Source: Natrinema zhouii
Lineage (GTDB): Archaea; Halobacteriota; Halobacteria; Halobacteriales; Natrialbaceae
DNA: 64,000 bases
NCBI RefSeq assembly: GCF_013456555.2
Contig: NZ_CP059154.1
Location: 3,534,001-3,598,000 of the forward strand
Direction of reading: 5' to 3'
The notes under the pieces are model-generated. The model was not told where the DNA came from and made no database searches. It saw only the letters and a list, made by a program, of their open reading frames with translations. A program made the translations under genes and the position numbers. This document shows positions 26,165-33,960 of this stretch, piece after piece; position 1 is the stretch's first letter; the number at the start of each line of letters is the position of its first letter.

Positions 26165-26870
26165 CGTCGACATCGACGTCCCGTTCGATGTTTGCGATCG
26201 GTCCGTCTACGTTCCCGCCGCGGAGACGCTCGTGCTGGCGGACGTTCACCTCGGCAAAGCGGCCGCCTCGAGCGTCGACGCTCCGATCGACGACGGGAGC
26301 GACGTCCTTGAGCGACTGCAGCGATTGCTCGAGTCGACCGAGCCGGCCACGGTCGTCGTCGCCGGCGACCTCTTGCACTCGTTTTCGAAACTCCCGCGCG
26401 GCGTCGAGCGGGATCTCGACCGCCTGCTCGAGGCCGTCGACGCGGCCGGTGCCGACCTGATCGTCACGCCGGGCAACCACGATACGATGCTTGCAGCGGC
26501 GTTCGACGGCGAGACGGCTCCCGCGTACGAACTGGCCGACAGGGAGACGGTGGTCTGTCACGGCCACGAGCGGCCCGACGCGACGGCCGACCGGTACATC
26601 GTCGGTCACGACCATCCCGCGCTGGCGATCGAGGGACGCAAACGGCCGTGTTTCCTCTATGGCCCGGGTAGCTACGACGGGGCGGACGTGCTCGTCCTCC
26701 CAGCCTTTACGCGACTGGCCGCCGGTTCCACCGTCAACGGAATGGACGGCCGCGACTTCCAGACGCCGCTGGTCCGGGACGCCGACGGGTTCTACCCCGC
26801 GGTCAGGGACGACTCGAGCGGCGAGACGCTCTGGTTTCCGCCGCTGGGCGAGTTACGGCGGTTGCTGTGA
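26157..26870 (+). CDS. Calcineurin-like metallophosphoesterase
   Basis: A 237-residue cytoplasmic phosphoesterase. Metal ligands are recognisable as ADVHLGK (Asp-x-His), VVAGDLLHS (GD), TPGNHD (GNHD), VCHGHE (H) and VGHDHP (GHxH), the full calcineurin-like set. It resembles the DUF/SbcD-like archaeal group that lies next to DNA-repair or helicase genes in some genomes. Here it overlaps artA by 8 bp. The substrate is unknown. Confidence 0.85.
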   Translation: MTDVDIDVPFDVCDRSVYVPAAETLVLADVHLGKAAASSVDAPIDDGSDVLERLQRLLESTEPATVVVAGDLLHSFSKLPRGVERDLDRLLEAVDAAGADLIVTPGNHDTMLAAAFDGETAPAYELADRETVVCHGHERPDATADRYIVGHDHPALAIEGRKRPCFLYGPGSYDGADVLVLPAFTRLAAGSTVNGMDGRDFQTPLVRDADGFYPAVRDDSSGETLWFPPLGELRRLL

Positions 26871-26883
26871 TCGTCGTCTCCGT

Positions 26884-27076
26884 GTTCAGTAGAGCAACCT
26901 CTTTTACCGGGGTCCTCCCTCGTTCGCTTCGCTCACTCAGTCGAACCCCGGCAAAACCCGTTGATGCCAAAAAGCCGCCGTCGCGGGGTTACACCTCGCT
27001 CCGGCGGTGAACCGCTCGCATTGCTCGCGGATTCTCACGTTCTACCGCGCGTTCAGTGTACACCTCTACTGAACGC
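26884..27076. repeat. Intergenic block bounded by inverted repeats with internal hairpins
   Basis: GTTCAGTAGAG at the left end recurs inverted as CTCTACTGAAC at the right. Inside are a 12-bp stem with one mismatch (TTTTACCGGGGT at 26902 against ACCCCGGCAAAA at 26945) and a perfect 9-bp stem with a 10-nt loop (GCGTTCAGT 27049-27057, ACTGAACGC 27068-27076). No reading frame fits. It lies between convergent genes, so it could be a bidirectional terminator or a small palindromic repeat element. Confidence 0.5.
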
Positions 27077-27120
27077 TACGAACGACTCGAGAGACCGGAT
27101 CACGACTCGGGGAAACAAGT

Positions 27121-28461
27121 TTATCCAGACAAATCGTCGATGGCCGCTTTCGCGGCCTCCCGACCGCTCTCCATCGCACCCTGAATGGACGACCATCGCG
27201 TGTAGTCGCCCGCGAGATAGACCGGTCCCGCGGGATCGCGGACGTCCGGTAGCCCCTCGAAAAACCCCGGCGGCTGCGCGAACTGGGCGAACGGTACCCG
27301 CGCGGTGTGCACCGCCTCGAGCCCGTCGAACCGCCGATCCGGATACCACGACTCGAGCGTCCGTCGCGTCAGCGCAGCGAGATCTTCGTCGCGTTCCGCC
27401 CGTTCACCGAGATAGGTCGCGCTGATGAGGGTCACATCATCGGGAGCGTACGCCGGCGCGACCGCGCTGTGGGGCACGACGTGGTTCGGCCCCTGCTCGG
27501 TCGCGTTCAACAGCAGCCGCCGATCCGTCTCGAGGCCGGTCCCGGCCGGCAGCGCGTAGTACTGAGTGACACAGCGACGCGCGTCGGTGGGGATCGCGTC
27601 GACGCCCGTCAACGCTCGAGCGGCCGGCGGATCGGTCGCGACGACCACCGCGTCAGCCTCGACGGTTCCGGCGTCGGTCTCTACCGTGACGCCCGCATCT
27701 GATCCGCACCCGTTGATGCCCTCTTCGGATCCGCGCTCGCCACCGCCGCTCGAGTCGCCGTCGGCTCCCGAGACCGACTCGACCGTGACACCCGTCTCGA
27801 TCCGCCCGCCGACCTCGCGGACGCTGTCTGCGAGCTGGGTCGGAATCGCTTCAATCCCCGCTGCCGGAACGGCGATTTTGCCCGCCGCGAGGGTCCTGAA
27901 GGTGTACTCGAAGACGTGCCTCGAGGTCGACAGCGAGCGGTCGAGGGTGATCCCACCGTAGAACGGTGCGATAAAGTCCTCGACGAACCGCCTCGAGAAG
28001 CCGCGCTCGCGGAGGAACGCGTCGATGGTCGCGTCGTCGCCGGCGAACGATGTCGCCGCATCCGCTCGCCGGAGGTCCCACCAGAGCCGGGCGACCCGCA
28101 GTGCGTCACCGACGGAGACGGAGGGGTTGGACAGCGTCGCCGGAATCGTTCCGGGCTCGCGGAGCGGGTCCGCGAGCGTCGACAGACCGTCGGGGCTGGC
28201 AACGGTAGCACCCGGGGCGAACTGACGTAACTCGAGCGCCTCGCAGTCGAGTTCCCGCTGTACTGCGGGATACGCGGTGAACAGCACCTGAAAGCCGCGA
28301 TCGAATCGGTAGCCGTCCCGCTCGAGCGTGCGAACGCGGCCGCCGACCGTCTCGCGGCGCTCGAGCAACGCGACGTCGACGCCGCCACCGGCGAGGTGGC
28401 GGGCGGCGACCAGTCCGGCCAGTCCGCCGCCGGCGACGATCACCTGCGGAGTCGAGTGCAT
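27121..28461 (-). CDS. FAD-dependent amine-oxidase/phytoene-desaturase-like oxidoreductase
   Basis: A 446-residue flavoprotein. The FAD fingerprint VIVAGGGLAGLVAARHLAGG (about 7-26) is followed by the Glu of the adenosine site (LLERRETVGGRVRT) and FDRGFQVLFTAYP, typical of the phytoene desaturase/protoporphyrinogen oxidase superfamily. The C-terminus holds the second FAD motif VYLAGDYTRWSSIQGAMESGREAA. A Gly/Ser-rich insertion near residues 232-250 is unlike its neighbours. It is not a canonical carotenoid CrtI by length or motif, so its substrate is left open. Confidence 0.82.
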   Translation of the reverse strand: MHSTPQVIVAGGGLAGLVAARHLAGGGVDVALLERRETVGGRVRTLERDGYRFDRGFQVLFTAYPAVQRELDCEALELRQFAPGATVASPDGLSTLADPLREPGTIPATLSNPSVSVGDALRVARLWWDLRRADAATSFAGDDATIDAFLRERGFSRRFVEDFIAPFYGGITLDRSLSTSRHVFEYTFRTLAAGKIAVPAAGIEAIPTQLADSVREVGGRIETGVTVESVSGADGDSSGGGERGSEEGINGCGSDAGVTVETDAGTVEADAVVVATDPPAARALTGVDAIPTDARRCVTQYYALPAGTGLETDRRLLLNATEQGPNHVVPHSAVAPAYAPDDVTLISATYLGERAERDEDLAALTRRTLESWYPDRRFDGLEAVHTARVPFAQFAQPPGFFEGLPDVRDPAGPVYLAGDYTRWSSIQGAMESGREAAKAAIDDLSG

Positions 28462-28599
28462 GGGCGACCGTCGGAGAGCGGCGAATAAAACCGTCGTCCC
28501 GACACTGTGTGCTCGAGCGGTTCGAGGAGACGACCGCGCGGGCGACGAACCGTTTCGGACGCCCGCAGCCGAAAGGACGGTGCAGTACTCGAGTCCGCC

Positions 28600-28737
28600 T
28601 TACCGGTCCATCAGGAACCGAAGCACGAGCCCGGCGAGAATCACGGCGACGCCACCGAGTGCGCTCGCGATCGGCGGAATCGGGAAGACGAGCATCACGA
28701 CGCCGGCGAGGATCACGATCGTCGAGAGTTTGACCAT
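28600..28737 (-). CDS. Small 45-residue membrane protein
   Basis: A short frame on the minus strand starting MVKLSTIVILAGVVMLVFPI and ending LVLRFLMDR. Nearly the whole chain is hydrophobic: two helices (about 5-20 and 24-40) joined by a PIPPIAS turn, with basic residues at both ends. Codon use favours G/C at third positions, as in neighbouring genes. Similar tiny two-helix proteins are frequent in haloarchaeal genomes. Function unknown; it lies upstream of the flavoprotein gene on the same strand. Confidence 0.6.
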   Translation of the reverse strand: MVKLSTIVILAGVVMLVFPIPPIASALGGVAVILAGLVLRFLMDR

Positions 28738-28819
28738 GCGTACTAGCCGACGCGGTGTCGGATAGGGAACCGGCAAGCATTCACAGCGGCCAATCGAAAT
28801 CCGGAACCGAGAGTTGTGC

Positions 28820-29539
28820 TCAGTGGACGCCGACGTATGCCTCGCGGACGTACTCGTTGTCGTGGAACTCGTCGTGGGTTCCCGAGAGCTCGATTTCGCC
28901 GGTCTCGATCAGCGAGAGCCGGTCCGCGTGGGTCAGCGCGAACGTCGAGTTCTGCTCGGCGAGCAGGATCGTCAGTCCCGCTTCCGCCTGAAGCGTCTCG
29001 AGCGCGTCTCCGATGTCCTGGATGATGACCGGTGCGAGCCCGAGCGTCGGTTCGTCGAGCATCAACACGTCGGGATCGCTCATCAGCGCCCGACCGACGG
29101 CGAGCATCTGCTGTTCGCCGCCGCTCATGGTCTCGGCCTCCTGCGTGCGGCGTTCGTCCAGTCGCGGGAACAGGTCGTAGACCATCTCGAGGTCGTCTTG
29201 TACCGCGTCGCGATCGGTCCGGAACTGGGCACCCATCAGCAGGTTCTCGTGGACCGAGAAGTACGGGAACAGGTCCCGGTCCTCGGTACAGTAGATCAGG
29301 CCGTCCCTGACGATCTGTTGGGGCTTCACGGTGGCGAGATCCGTTCCGTCGTAGTGGATGGTGCCGTCGTACTCGACGAAGCCCGCGATGGCGTTGAGCA
29401 TGGTCGTCTTGCCGGCCCCGTTCGGGCCGATCACGCCGTAGATTTCGCCTTCGTTGATCGACAGCGAGATGCCCTTCAGTGCGTGTGACTTGCCGTAGTA
29501 GACGTTGAGGTCCTCGACCTCGAGTAGTGGATCAGTCAT
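28820..29539 (-). CDS. livF: Branched-chain amino acid-type ABC transporter ATPase LivF (cluster 1)
   Basis: A 239-residue ATPase of the HAAT family. Walker A GPNGAGKT, Q-loop-adjacent YCTEDRDLFPYFSVHENL, signature MSGGEQQMLAVGRAL and Walker B VLMLDEPTLGLAP, with the LivF-specific ILLAEQNSTFAL instead of the LivG-type VVVDHNMG. Its start overlaps the stop of the LivG gene by 4 bp. The last gene of the five-gene cluster (binding protein, LivH, LivM, LivG, LivF). Confidence 0.92.
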   Translation of the reverse strand: MTDPLLEVEDLNVYYGKSHALKGISLSINEGEIYGVIGPNGAGKTTMLNAIAGFVEYDGTIHYDGTDLATVKPQQIVRDGLIYCTEDRDLFPYFSVHENLLMGAQFRTDRDAVQDDLEMVYDLFPRLDERRTQEAETMSGGEQQMLAVGRALMSDPDVLMLDEPTLGLAPVIIQDIGDALETLQAEAGLTILLAEQNSTFALTHADRLSLIETGEIELSGTHDEFHDNEYVREAYVGVH

Positions 29540-30267
29540 TGTATTCCCTCCCCGGCGAGGTACGCCTTCTGGACCGCTTCGTTCTCGGCGATCTCCTCGG
29601 GAGAACCCGCCGCGATTTTGGTCCCGTTGTTCAGCACGACGACCCGGTCGACGAGATCCATCAGGCCGCCCATGTTGTGGTCGACGACGACCATCGTCAT
29701 TCCTTCCTCGCGGAAGCGTTCGATCTGGGCGGCCAGTTCCGTGATCTCGGCCTGGTTCATCCCGGCGAACGGTTCGTCGAGCAGCAGGAGCTCGGGCTCG
29801 GTCGCCAGCGCCTTGGCGATCTCGAGTCGGCGGACGTCCGCGTGAGGCAGTTCGTCCGGCATCTCCTGGAGATCGTCTTCGATACCAATGCGTGCGGCGT
29901 AGTCGTAAATCTCCCTCTCGCTGGCACCGCCGCGCAGCGAGACGATGCTGTTCGGGAGCGTGAACAGCTTGATGTTACCGGCGACCGACATCGAGTCGAT
30001 CGGGTTCGATTCCTGGGAGACTCGCGAGAGCCCCTTGTTGACGACCTCGTGTGTCGCATCGTCGGTGATGTCGCCGCCGTTGAACCGAATCGAGCCGTCG
30101 GTAACGTCGTAGATGCTCATGATACAGTTGAACACCGTCGACTTGCCCGAGCCGTTCGGGCCGATCAGGCCGACGATTTCACCGGGTTCGACCTCAAGCG
30201 AGAAGTCGTCGACGGCGACGAGTCCACCGAACTGCTTCGTGAGTCCGTCGACCTCGAGGAGGCTCAT
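29536..30267 (-). CDS. livG: Branched-chain amino acid-type ABC transporter ATPase LivG (cluster 1)
   Basis: A 243-residue ATPase. Walker A GPNGSGKS, the LivG/LptB-style Q-loop region LSRVSQESNPIDSMSVAGNI, a helical segment (HADVRRLEIAKALA) in place of a standard LSGGQ signature, Walker B LLLLDEPFAGMNQAE, and the switch VVVDHNMGGLMDLVDRVVVL. The missing LSGGQ is notable: the usual signature position reads PHADVRRLEIA. It may still act in a heterodimer with LivF, which has a good signature. Overlaps both neighbours by 4 bp. Confidence 0.88.
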   Translation of the reverse strand: MSLLEVDGLTKQFGGLVAVDDFSLEVEPGEIVGLIGPNGSGKSTVFNCIMSIYDVTDGSIRFNGGDITDDATHEVVNKGLSRVSQESNPIDSMSVAGNIKLFTLPNSIVSLRGGASEREIYDYAARIGIEDDLQEMPDELPHADVRRLEIAKALATEPELLLLDEPFAGMNQAEITELAAQIERFREEGMTMVVVDHNMGGLMDLVDRVVVLNNGTKIAAGSPEEIAENEAVQKAYLAGEGIQ

Positions 30268-31382
30268 TCGCGATCACCTCTCACCGAGCCGAGAGCGTGC
30301 CAGATCCAGCGGAACAGGCCGTCTCGAGCGAAGACGAGCACGAGGAGGACGAGTAGCCAGAGCACGATCCATCGCGTCGAGTGGCCGAACCAGAGTCGCA
30401 GTATCTCGTCGCGCAACAGGACGAAGAGGAACGCGCCACCGATCGGGCCGAGGATGGAACTCATGCCGCCGATGACCGCCATCGCGATCATCTCGATGCT
30501 CCGGTCGACGACGACGAACGTTGCGGGGTCGACGTTGCCGCCGAAGTGGGCGAGCAAGACGCCGCCGATCCCCATCGTGATCGAACTGAGCGTGAACGAC
30601 CAGAGTTTGAACTTGGTCGGGTTGAGCCCGGCCGCCGACACGGCATGTTCGTTCTCGCGAATCGCGACGAGTATCATCCCGATGTTCGATCGGGCCACGT
30701 ACGTCAGTACGACTGCGATCAACAGCATCGGGACGAGCATGAGGTAGTATCGCTCGGTGAAGTTCCACGTGAACACCTCGACCGCCTGAAACCCGTTTTC
30801 GCCGCCGAGGACCCCACTGAACCCGAACGTCAACCGGTAGAACAGGAGGACGGAGACGAAGGTGACGAGCGAGAAGTACGGACCCGACAGCCGGAGCGAG
30901 GGAAGCCCGATGAGTAACCCGAGCAGCAGTGCTGCGAGGATCGAGACCGGGATCGTAATCCAGAAGCTCAGCTCCGGACCCACGTTGACGGCCAGTAGCG
31001 CGGTCGTGTAGCCGGCAGCGGCGGACAGCACCGAGTGCCCGAAGCTAATGTAGCCGGTGTAGCCGCTCTGAATGTCCCATCCCATCGCGAAGATCGCCCA
31101 GATGCAGGCGATCGTAAAGGTCCGCATGTAGTTCCCGATCAGGAACGGGGCCCACATCGGAACGGTACCGAGCGCCACGAGCGCCGTAACGAGCGCGCCC
31201 AACTGGAGCCCGGTCACCTCGCCGAAGGCGGTTCCGAGGAACCGATTGAAGAGGTTCGCTCCGGGTTGTAGCGCTCGGTCGATCGGTGCGAGAACGCGAG
31301 CGACGGCCCGACCGCTCGGGGTGAGAATCGATTGTCGAACGGTGCCTCGCAGTCGTCCGAAACGCTGCGTTTCTTCACTCAT
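30264..31382 (-). CDS. livM: Branched-chain amino acid-type ABC transporter permease LivM (cluster 1)
   Basis: A 372-residue permease with about nine to ten hydrophobic helices after a charged N-terminal leader. Family landmarks are WDIQSGYTGYISFGHSVLSAAAGYTTALL, the GPYFSLVTF stretch and the EAA-like loop RENEHAVSAAGLNPTKFKLWSFTLSS near the ATPase-binding face, followed by GGMSSILGPIGGAFLFVLL. Overlaps the LivG gene at its 3' end and the LivH stop region at its 5' end. Confidence 0.9.
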   Translation of the reverse strand: MSEETQRFGRLRGTVRQSILTPSGRAVARVLAPIDRALQPGANLFNRFLGTAFGEVTGLQLGALVTALVALGTVPMWAPFLIGNYMRTFTIACIWAIFAMGWDIQSGYTGYISFGHSVLSAAAGYTTALLAVNVGPELSFWITIPVSILAALLLGLLIGLPSLRLSGPYFSLVTFVSVLLFYRLTFGFSGVLGGENGFQAVEVFTWNFTERYYLMLVPMLLIAVVLTYVARSNIGMILVAIRENEHAVSAAGLNPTKFKLWSFTLSSITMGIGGVLLAHFGGNVDPATFVVVDRSIEMIAMAVIGGMSSILGPIGGAFLFVLLRDEILRLWFGHSTRWIVLWLLVLLVLVFARDGLFRWIWHALGSVRGDRE

Positions 31383-32256
31383 GGACGAATTCCCTCCCGT
31401 ACAATCCTTGCGGGAGCAAGAACAGTACGACGAGGAGGATAACCAGCGAGAGGATCCCGCGGAAGCTCTGTCCCAGTACGGAGACGGTAATTGTCTCGGT
31501 GTATCCGATCAGGTACGCGGCGACGATCGATCCCTTGATCGAACCGATGCCGCCGATCACCACGATGATGAACGCCAGTGCGAGAGGGTTCAGCCACATG
31601 AGCGGCATCGCGGACTGACCGCCGCCGAGGAAGATCCCCGCGACGCCCGCGAGCGCACCGGCGACGACCCACGTTCGAGTCTGCACCGAACGGAGGTCCA
31701 CGCCGGTGAGCTGTGCACCGCGTTCGCTCATCGAGGCGGCGAGGATGGATCGACCGCCGTCCGTCTGCGTAATGTAGTACCACAACAGACCGATCGCGAT
31801 CCACGAAACGACGAACCCGGCCAGATCGTTGTACGAGACGGACGTGCCGACGAGATCGAACTGGCCGTCGATTACCGTATAGGCGTACGGCTGATCGCCG
31901 AAGAGGTCGAGCGCGATTTCCGTCGTCATGGTCGCGACGACGACCGTCGCCAGGAACGTGATCACGGGGTTGTCCTCGACGTAGCGGACGAGACCGACGT
32001 ACAGCCCGTACGAGAGCAACGCGATACCCCCGACTGCGAGGGGAAAGACGACGATGTTCGGCAAGACGACCGATTCCCAGACGATGTCGCGGCTGAGGGT
32101 CATGAACAGATAGGAACCCGCCATGATCAAGGCGCCGTGAGCGAGATTCAACACGCCGCCGACCCCGAATATCATCGTAAACCCGATGGCGATCAGCGCG
32201 TAGAGCGCGCTGATCATTGCCCCGGCAATCAGTATCGAGAGGAGCGACTCCCACAT
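31375..32256 (-). CDS. livH: Branched-chain amino acid-type ABC transporter permease LivH (cluster 1)
   Basis: A 293-residue permease. LYALIAIGFTMIFGVGGVLNLAHGALIM is the LivH N-terminal signature, and QLTGVDLRSVQTRTWVVAGALAGVAG and IIVVIGGIGSIKGSIVAAYLIG complete the family pattern. About eight hydrophobic helices. The frame is open 29 codons upstream, but the ATG at 32256 directly follows the binding-protein stop and begins the first helix. Works with LivM as the membrane channel. Confidence 0.9.
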   Translation of the reverse strand: MWESLLSILIAGAMISALYALIAIGFTMIFGVGGVLNLAHGALIMAGSYLFMTLSRDIVWESVVLPNIVVFPLAVGGIALLSYGLYVGLVRYVEDNPVITFLATVVVATMTTEIALDLFGDQPYAYTVIDGQFDLVGTSVSYNDLAGFVVSWIAIGLLWYYITQTDGGRSILAASMSERGAQLTGVDLRSVQTRTWVVAGALAGVAGIFLGGGQSAMPLMWLNPLALAFIIVVIGGIGSIKGSIVAAYLIGYTETITVSVLGQSFRGILSLVILLVVLFLLPQGLYGREFVHE

Positions 32257-32258
32257 GC

Positions 32259-33596
32259 CTAGTTCATCCAGTCCGGTGCGATGTGGTCTGCAGTACGGTA
32301 CTGTTCGGGGTAGACACACTCGAGGCCGCCCTCGGGTCGCCACTGCGTGATCGGGAAGTTCGTGATCACGCCGTCGTCGTTTCGTTCTTCCACCACGTCG
32401 TGTGGGTATTCGTCACCCTCGCCGTAGAACGAGATCTGGCCGGCGGTGCCCGTGTAGTCCATCCCGAGCATCGCGTCCACGATGGCATCGAGGTCGCTCT
32501 CGTAGTCGGCCGTACCGGCCTCCTCGACGGCTTCCTTGTAGAGGTAGATCGCGTCGTAGGTGTTGAACCCCATATACATCGGTAGCTCCGGTGCATCGTC
32601 GTCGTCCTCGGTGTACGATTGGTAGTTGTCGACGAAGTCGAGCGTCTTCTCCGTGATGTCCGTCGTCCCGGCGGCGCCCGACTGCGAGGTCGTCTCGTAG
32701 GTAGCGGCTCCCTCGGAGAGTTCGTAGAAGTCCGGCGTCATGGACGCGACGTGGATTCCCTCGATGCCGAAATCGGCCTGGCTCTGATGCCAGGACCCGA
32801 GCATGTCCGTCCCGATAATGTGGGCGAAGAACCGGAAGACTGCGTCGGGGTCCTCGTCGTCGAGCGTGCTCATCACCGTGCTGAAATCGTCGATCTCGGT
32901 CGATAGCTCCGCCTCGTGGACGACATCGTATCCGCGTGATTCCAGCTCCCCCGGCAGGTTCTCCGTGAACGGATCCGTCCAGGCCGCGTCGTCACCGAGG
33001 TACGCGAACGTGTCCCATCCGTGACGGTCGTTGAGGTAATCGGCGTAGCCACCCATCGCCTCGGCCTGGAAGTTGGAGTTGATCGGACCGGACCGGAAGA
33101 TGTTCTTGTTCGCCTCGTAGTCCGAGCCGATCGAGTTTTCGATGATCGCTGGCGACGCTGATCCGGTCACGATGTACGGAACGTCGTTCTCGGAGATCAT
33201 ATCCATGATATTGAGCGAGACCTCGCTCGAGAAGGTCCCGACGATCATGTCGACGTTCTCCTGATTGATCAGTCGCGACGCACCGTCCTGGGCCGTCGAG
33301 GGATCCCCTCGAGTGTTTTCGGTGACGACCTCGACTTCCTCGTCCATAATTCCGCCGTCGTCGTCGTTGATTTCTTCGGCGGCTAGCTTGCCGCTTCGGT
33401 CGGACCCGATCCCCTGGGTATTCGTCATCGGAGCGAGGTGACCGATCGTGATCCCGTCGCTGCCGCCGCCACCGATACATCCTGCGAGGGTGGTCGTCAC
33501 GGCACCGGCGCCCGCAGCCCCCAGGAACGTTCGGCGCCCCACGGAAAACCTTCCAGTCCTTCCCGATTTGATATTATTGTTATTTTCGTTAGCCAT
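32259..33596 (-). CDS. livK: Branched-chain amino acid-type ABC substrate-binding lipoprotein (cluster 1)
   Basis: A 445-residue periplasmic-binding-type protein (LivK/type-I fold) with a twin-arginine lipoprotein signal: VGRRTFLGAAGAGAVTTTLAGC places the lipid-bearing Cys near residue 40. The mature part starts ITIGHLAPMTNTQGIGSDRSGKLAAEEIND, typical of HAAT binding proteins, with DGASRLINQENVDMIVGTFSSE forming the ligand-binding loop. The substrate may be an amino acid, short carboxylate or urea-like compound; sequence does not tell. First gene of the cluster, preceded by an AT-rich promoter region. Confidence 0.88.
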   Translation of the reverse strand: MANENNNNIKSGRTGRFSVGRRTFLGAAGAGAVTTTLAGCIGGGGSDGITIGHLAPMTNTQGIGSDRSGKLAAEEINDDDGGIMDEEVEVVTENTRGDPSTAQDGASRLINQENVDMIVGTFSSEVSLNIMDMISENDVPYIVTGSASPAIIENSIGSDYEANKNIFRSGPINSNFQAEAMGGYADYLNDRHGWDTFAYLGDDAAWTDPFTENLPGELESRGYDVVHEAELSTEIDDFSTVMSTLDDEDPDAVFRFFAHIIGTDMLGSWHQSQADFGIEGIHVASMTPDFYELSEGAATYETTSQSGAAGTTDITEKTLDFVDNYQSYTEDDDDAPELPMYMGFNTYDAIYLYKEAVEEAGTADYESDLDAIVDAMLGMDYTGTAGQISFYGEGDEYPHDVVEERNDDGVITNFPITQWRPEGGLECVYPEQYRTADHIAPDWMN

Positions 33597-33960
33597 TGTA
33601 TATCACTGAGTTACCGATTCTCACTCTCCCATTTTGATTCGCCACTAATAAAGATGAGGGTAGTTAACAAGGGGCTTGAGAATTATACGCGTGTGTATGA
33701 TTGTCGATACAGAGGGAAACTGGGTGATAGTACCCCCTCACAATCGCCGAATAAATGCGCGCTGACCGTCCTCTCGTCGACCGACCCGTGATCGGCACGG
33801 AATCGGTAAGTACTGATAAAAGCCGGAGTAGGAGGCTCGCTTACACTGAAATCGCGATCCTCGCTCGAGACGAGCGATCGAACAACCGAAACGAAAAGCG
33901 GAGAAACGACCGAACGAGAAAACCGAGACTGAAATAGGTCGAGACGACCGAACGTGCCGA
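33597..33960. other. Intergenic region between gatB and the cluster-1 binding-protein gene
   Basis: Contains no convincing gene. On the minus strand the gatB-proximal part (about 33870-33960) is T-rich (several TTTT/TTTC runs), a plausible archaeal terminator. The part nearest the binding protein is clearly more AT-rich than the rest of the window, with TATA-like CTTTATTAG near 33647-33655 (minus) and ATAATTC near 33679-33685 (minus). A copy of the shared GTGTGTAT motif is at 33691-33702. Confidence 0.5.
33691..33702 (+). promoter_or_regulatory. Shared GTGTGTATNAT motif, copy 1
   Basis: GTGTGTATGATT, about 95-106 bp upstream of the cluster-1 binding-protein start and pointing away from it. 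The same core occurs before the HTH-10 regulator, the cluster-2 binding protein and the histidine kinase. Confidence 0.4.

Noticed and set aside
28814..29488. A plus-strand frame of 224 codons opposite LivF
   Set aside because: Antisense to a motif-complete ATPase gene.
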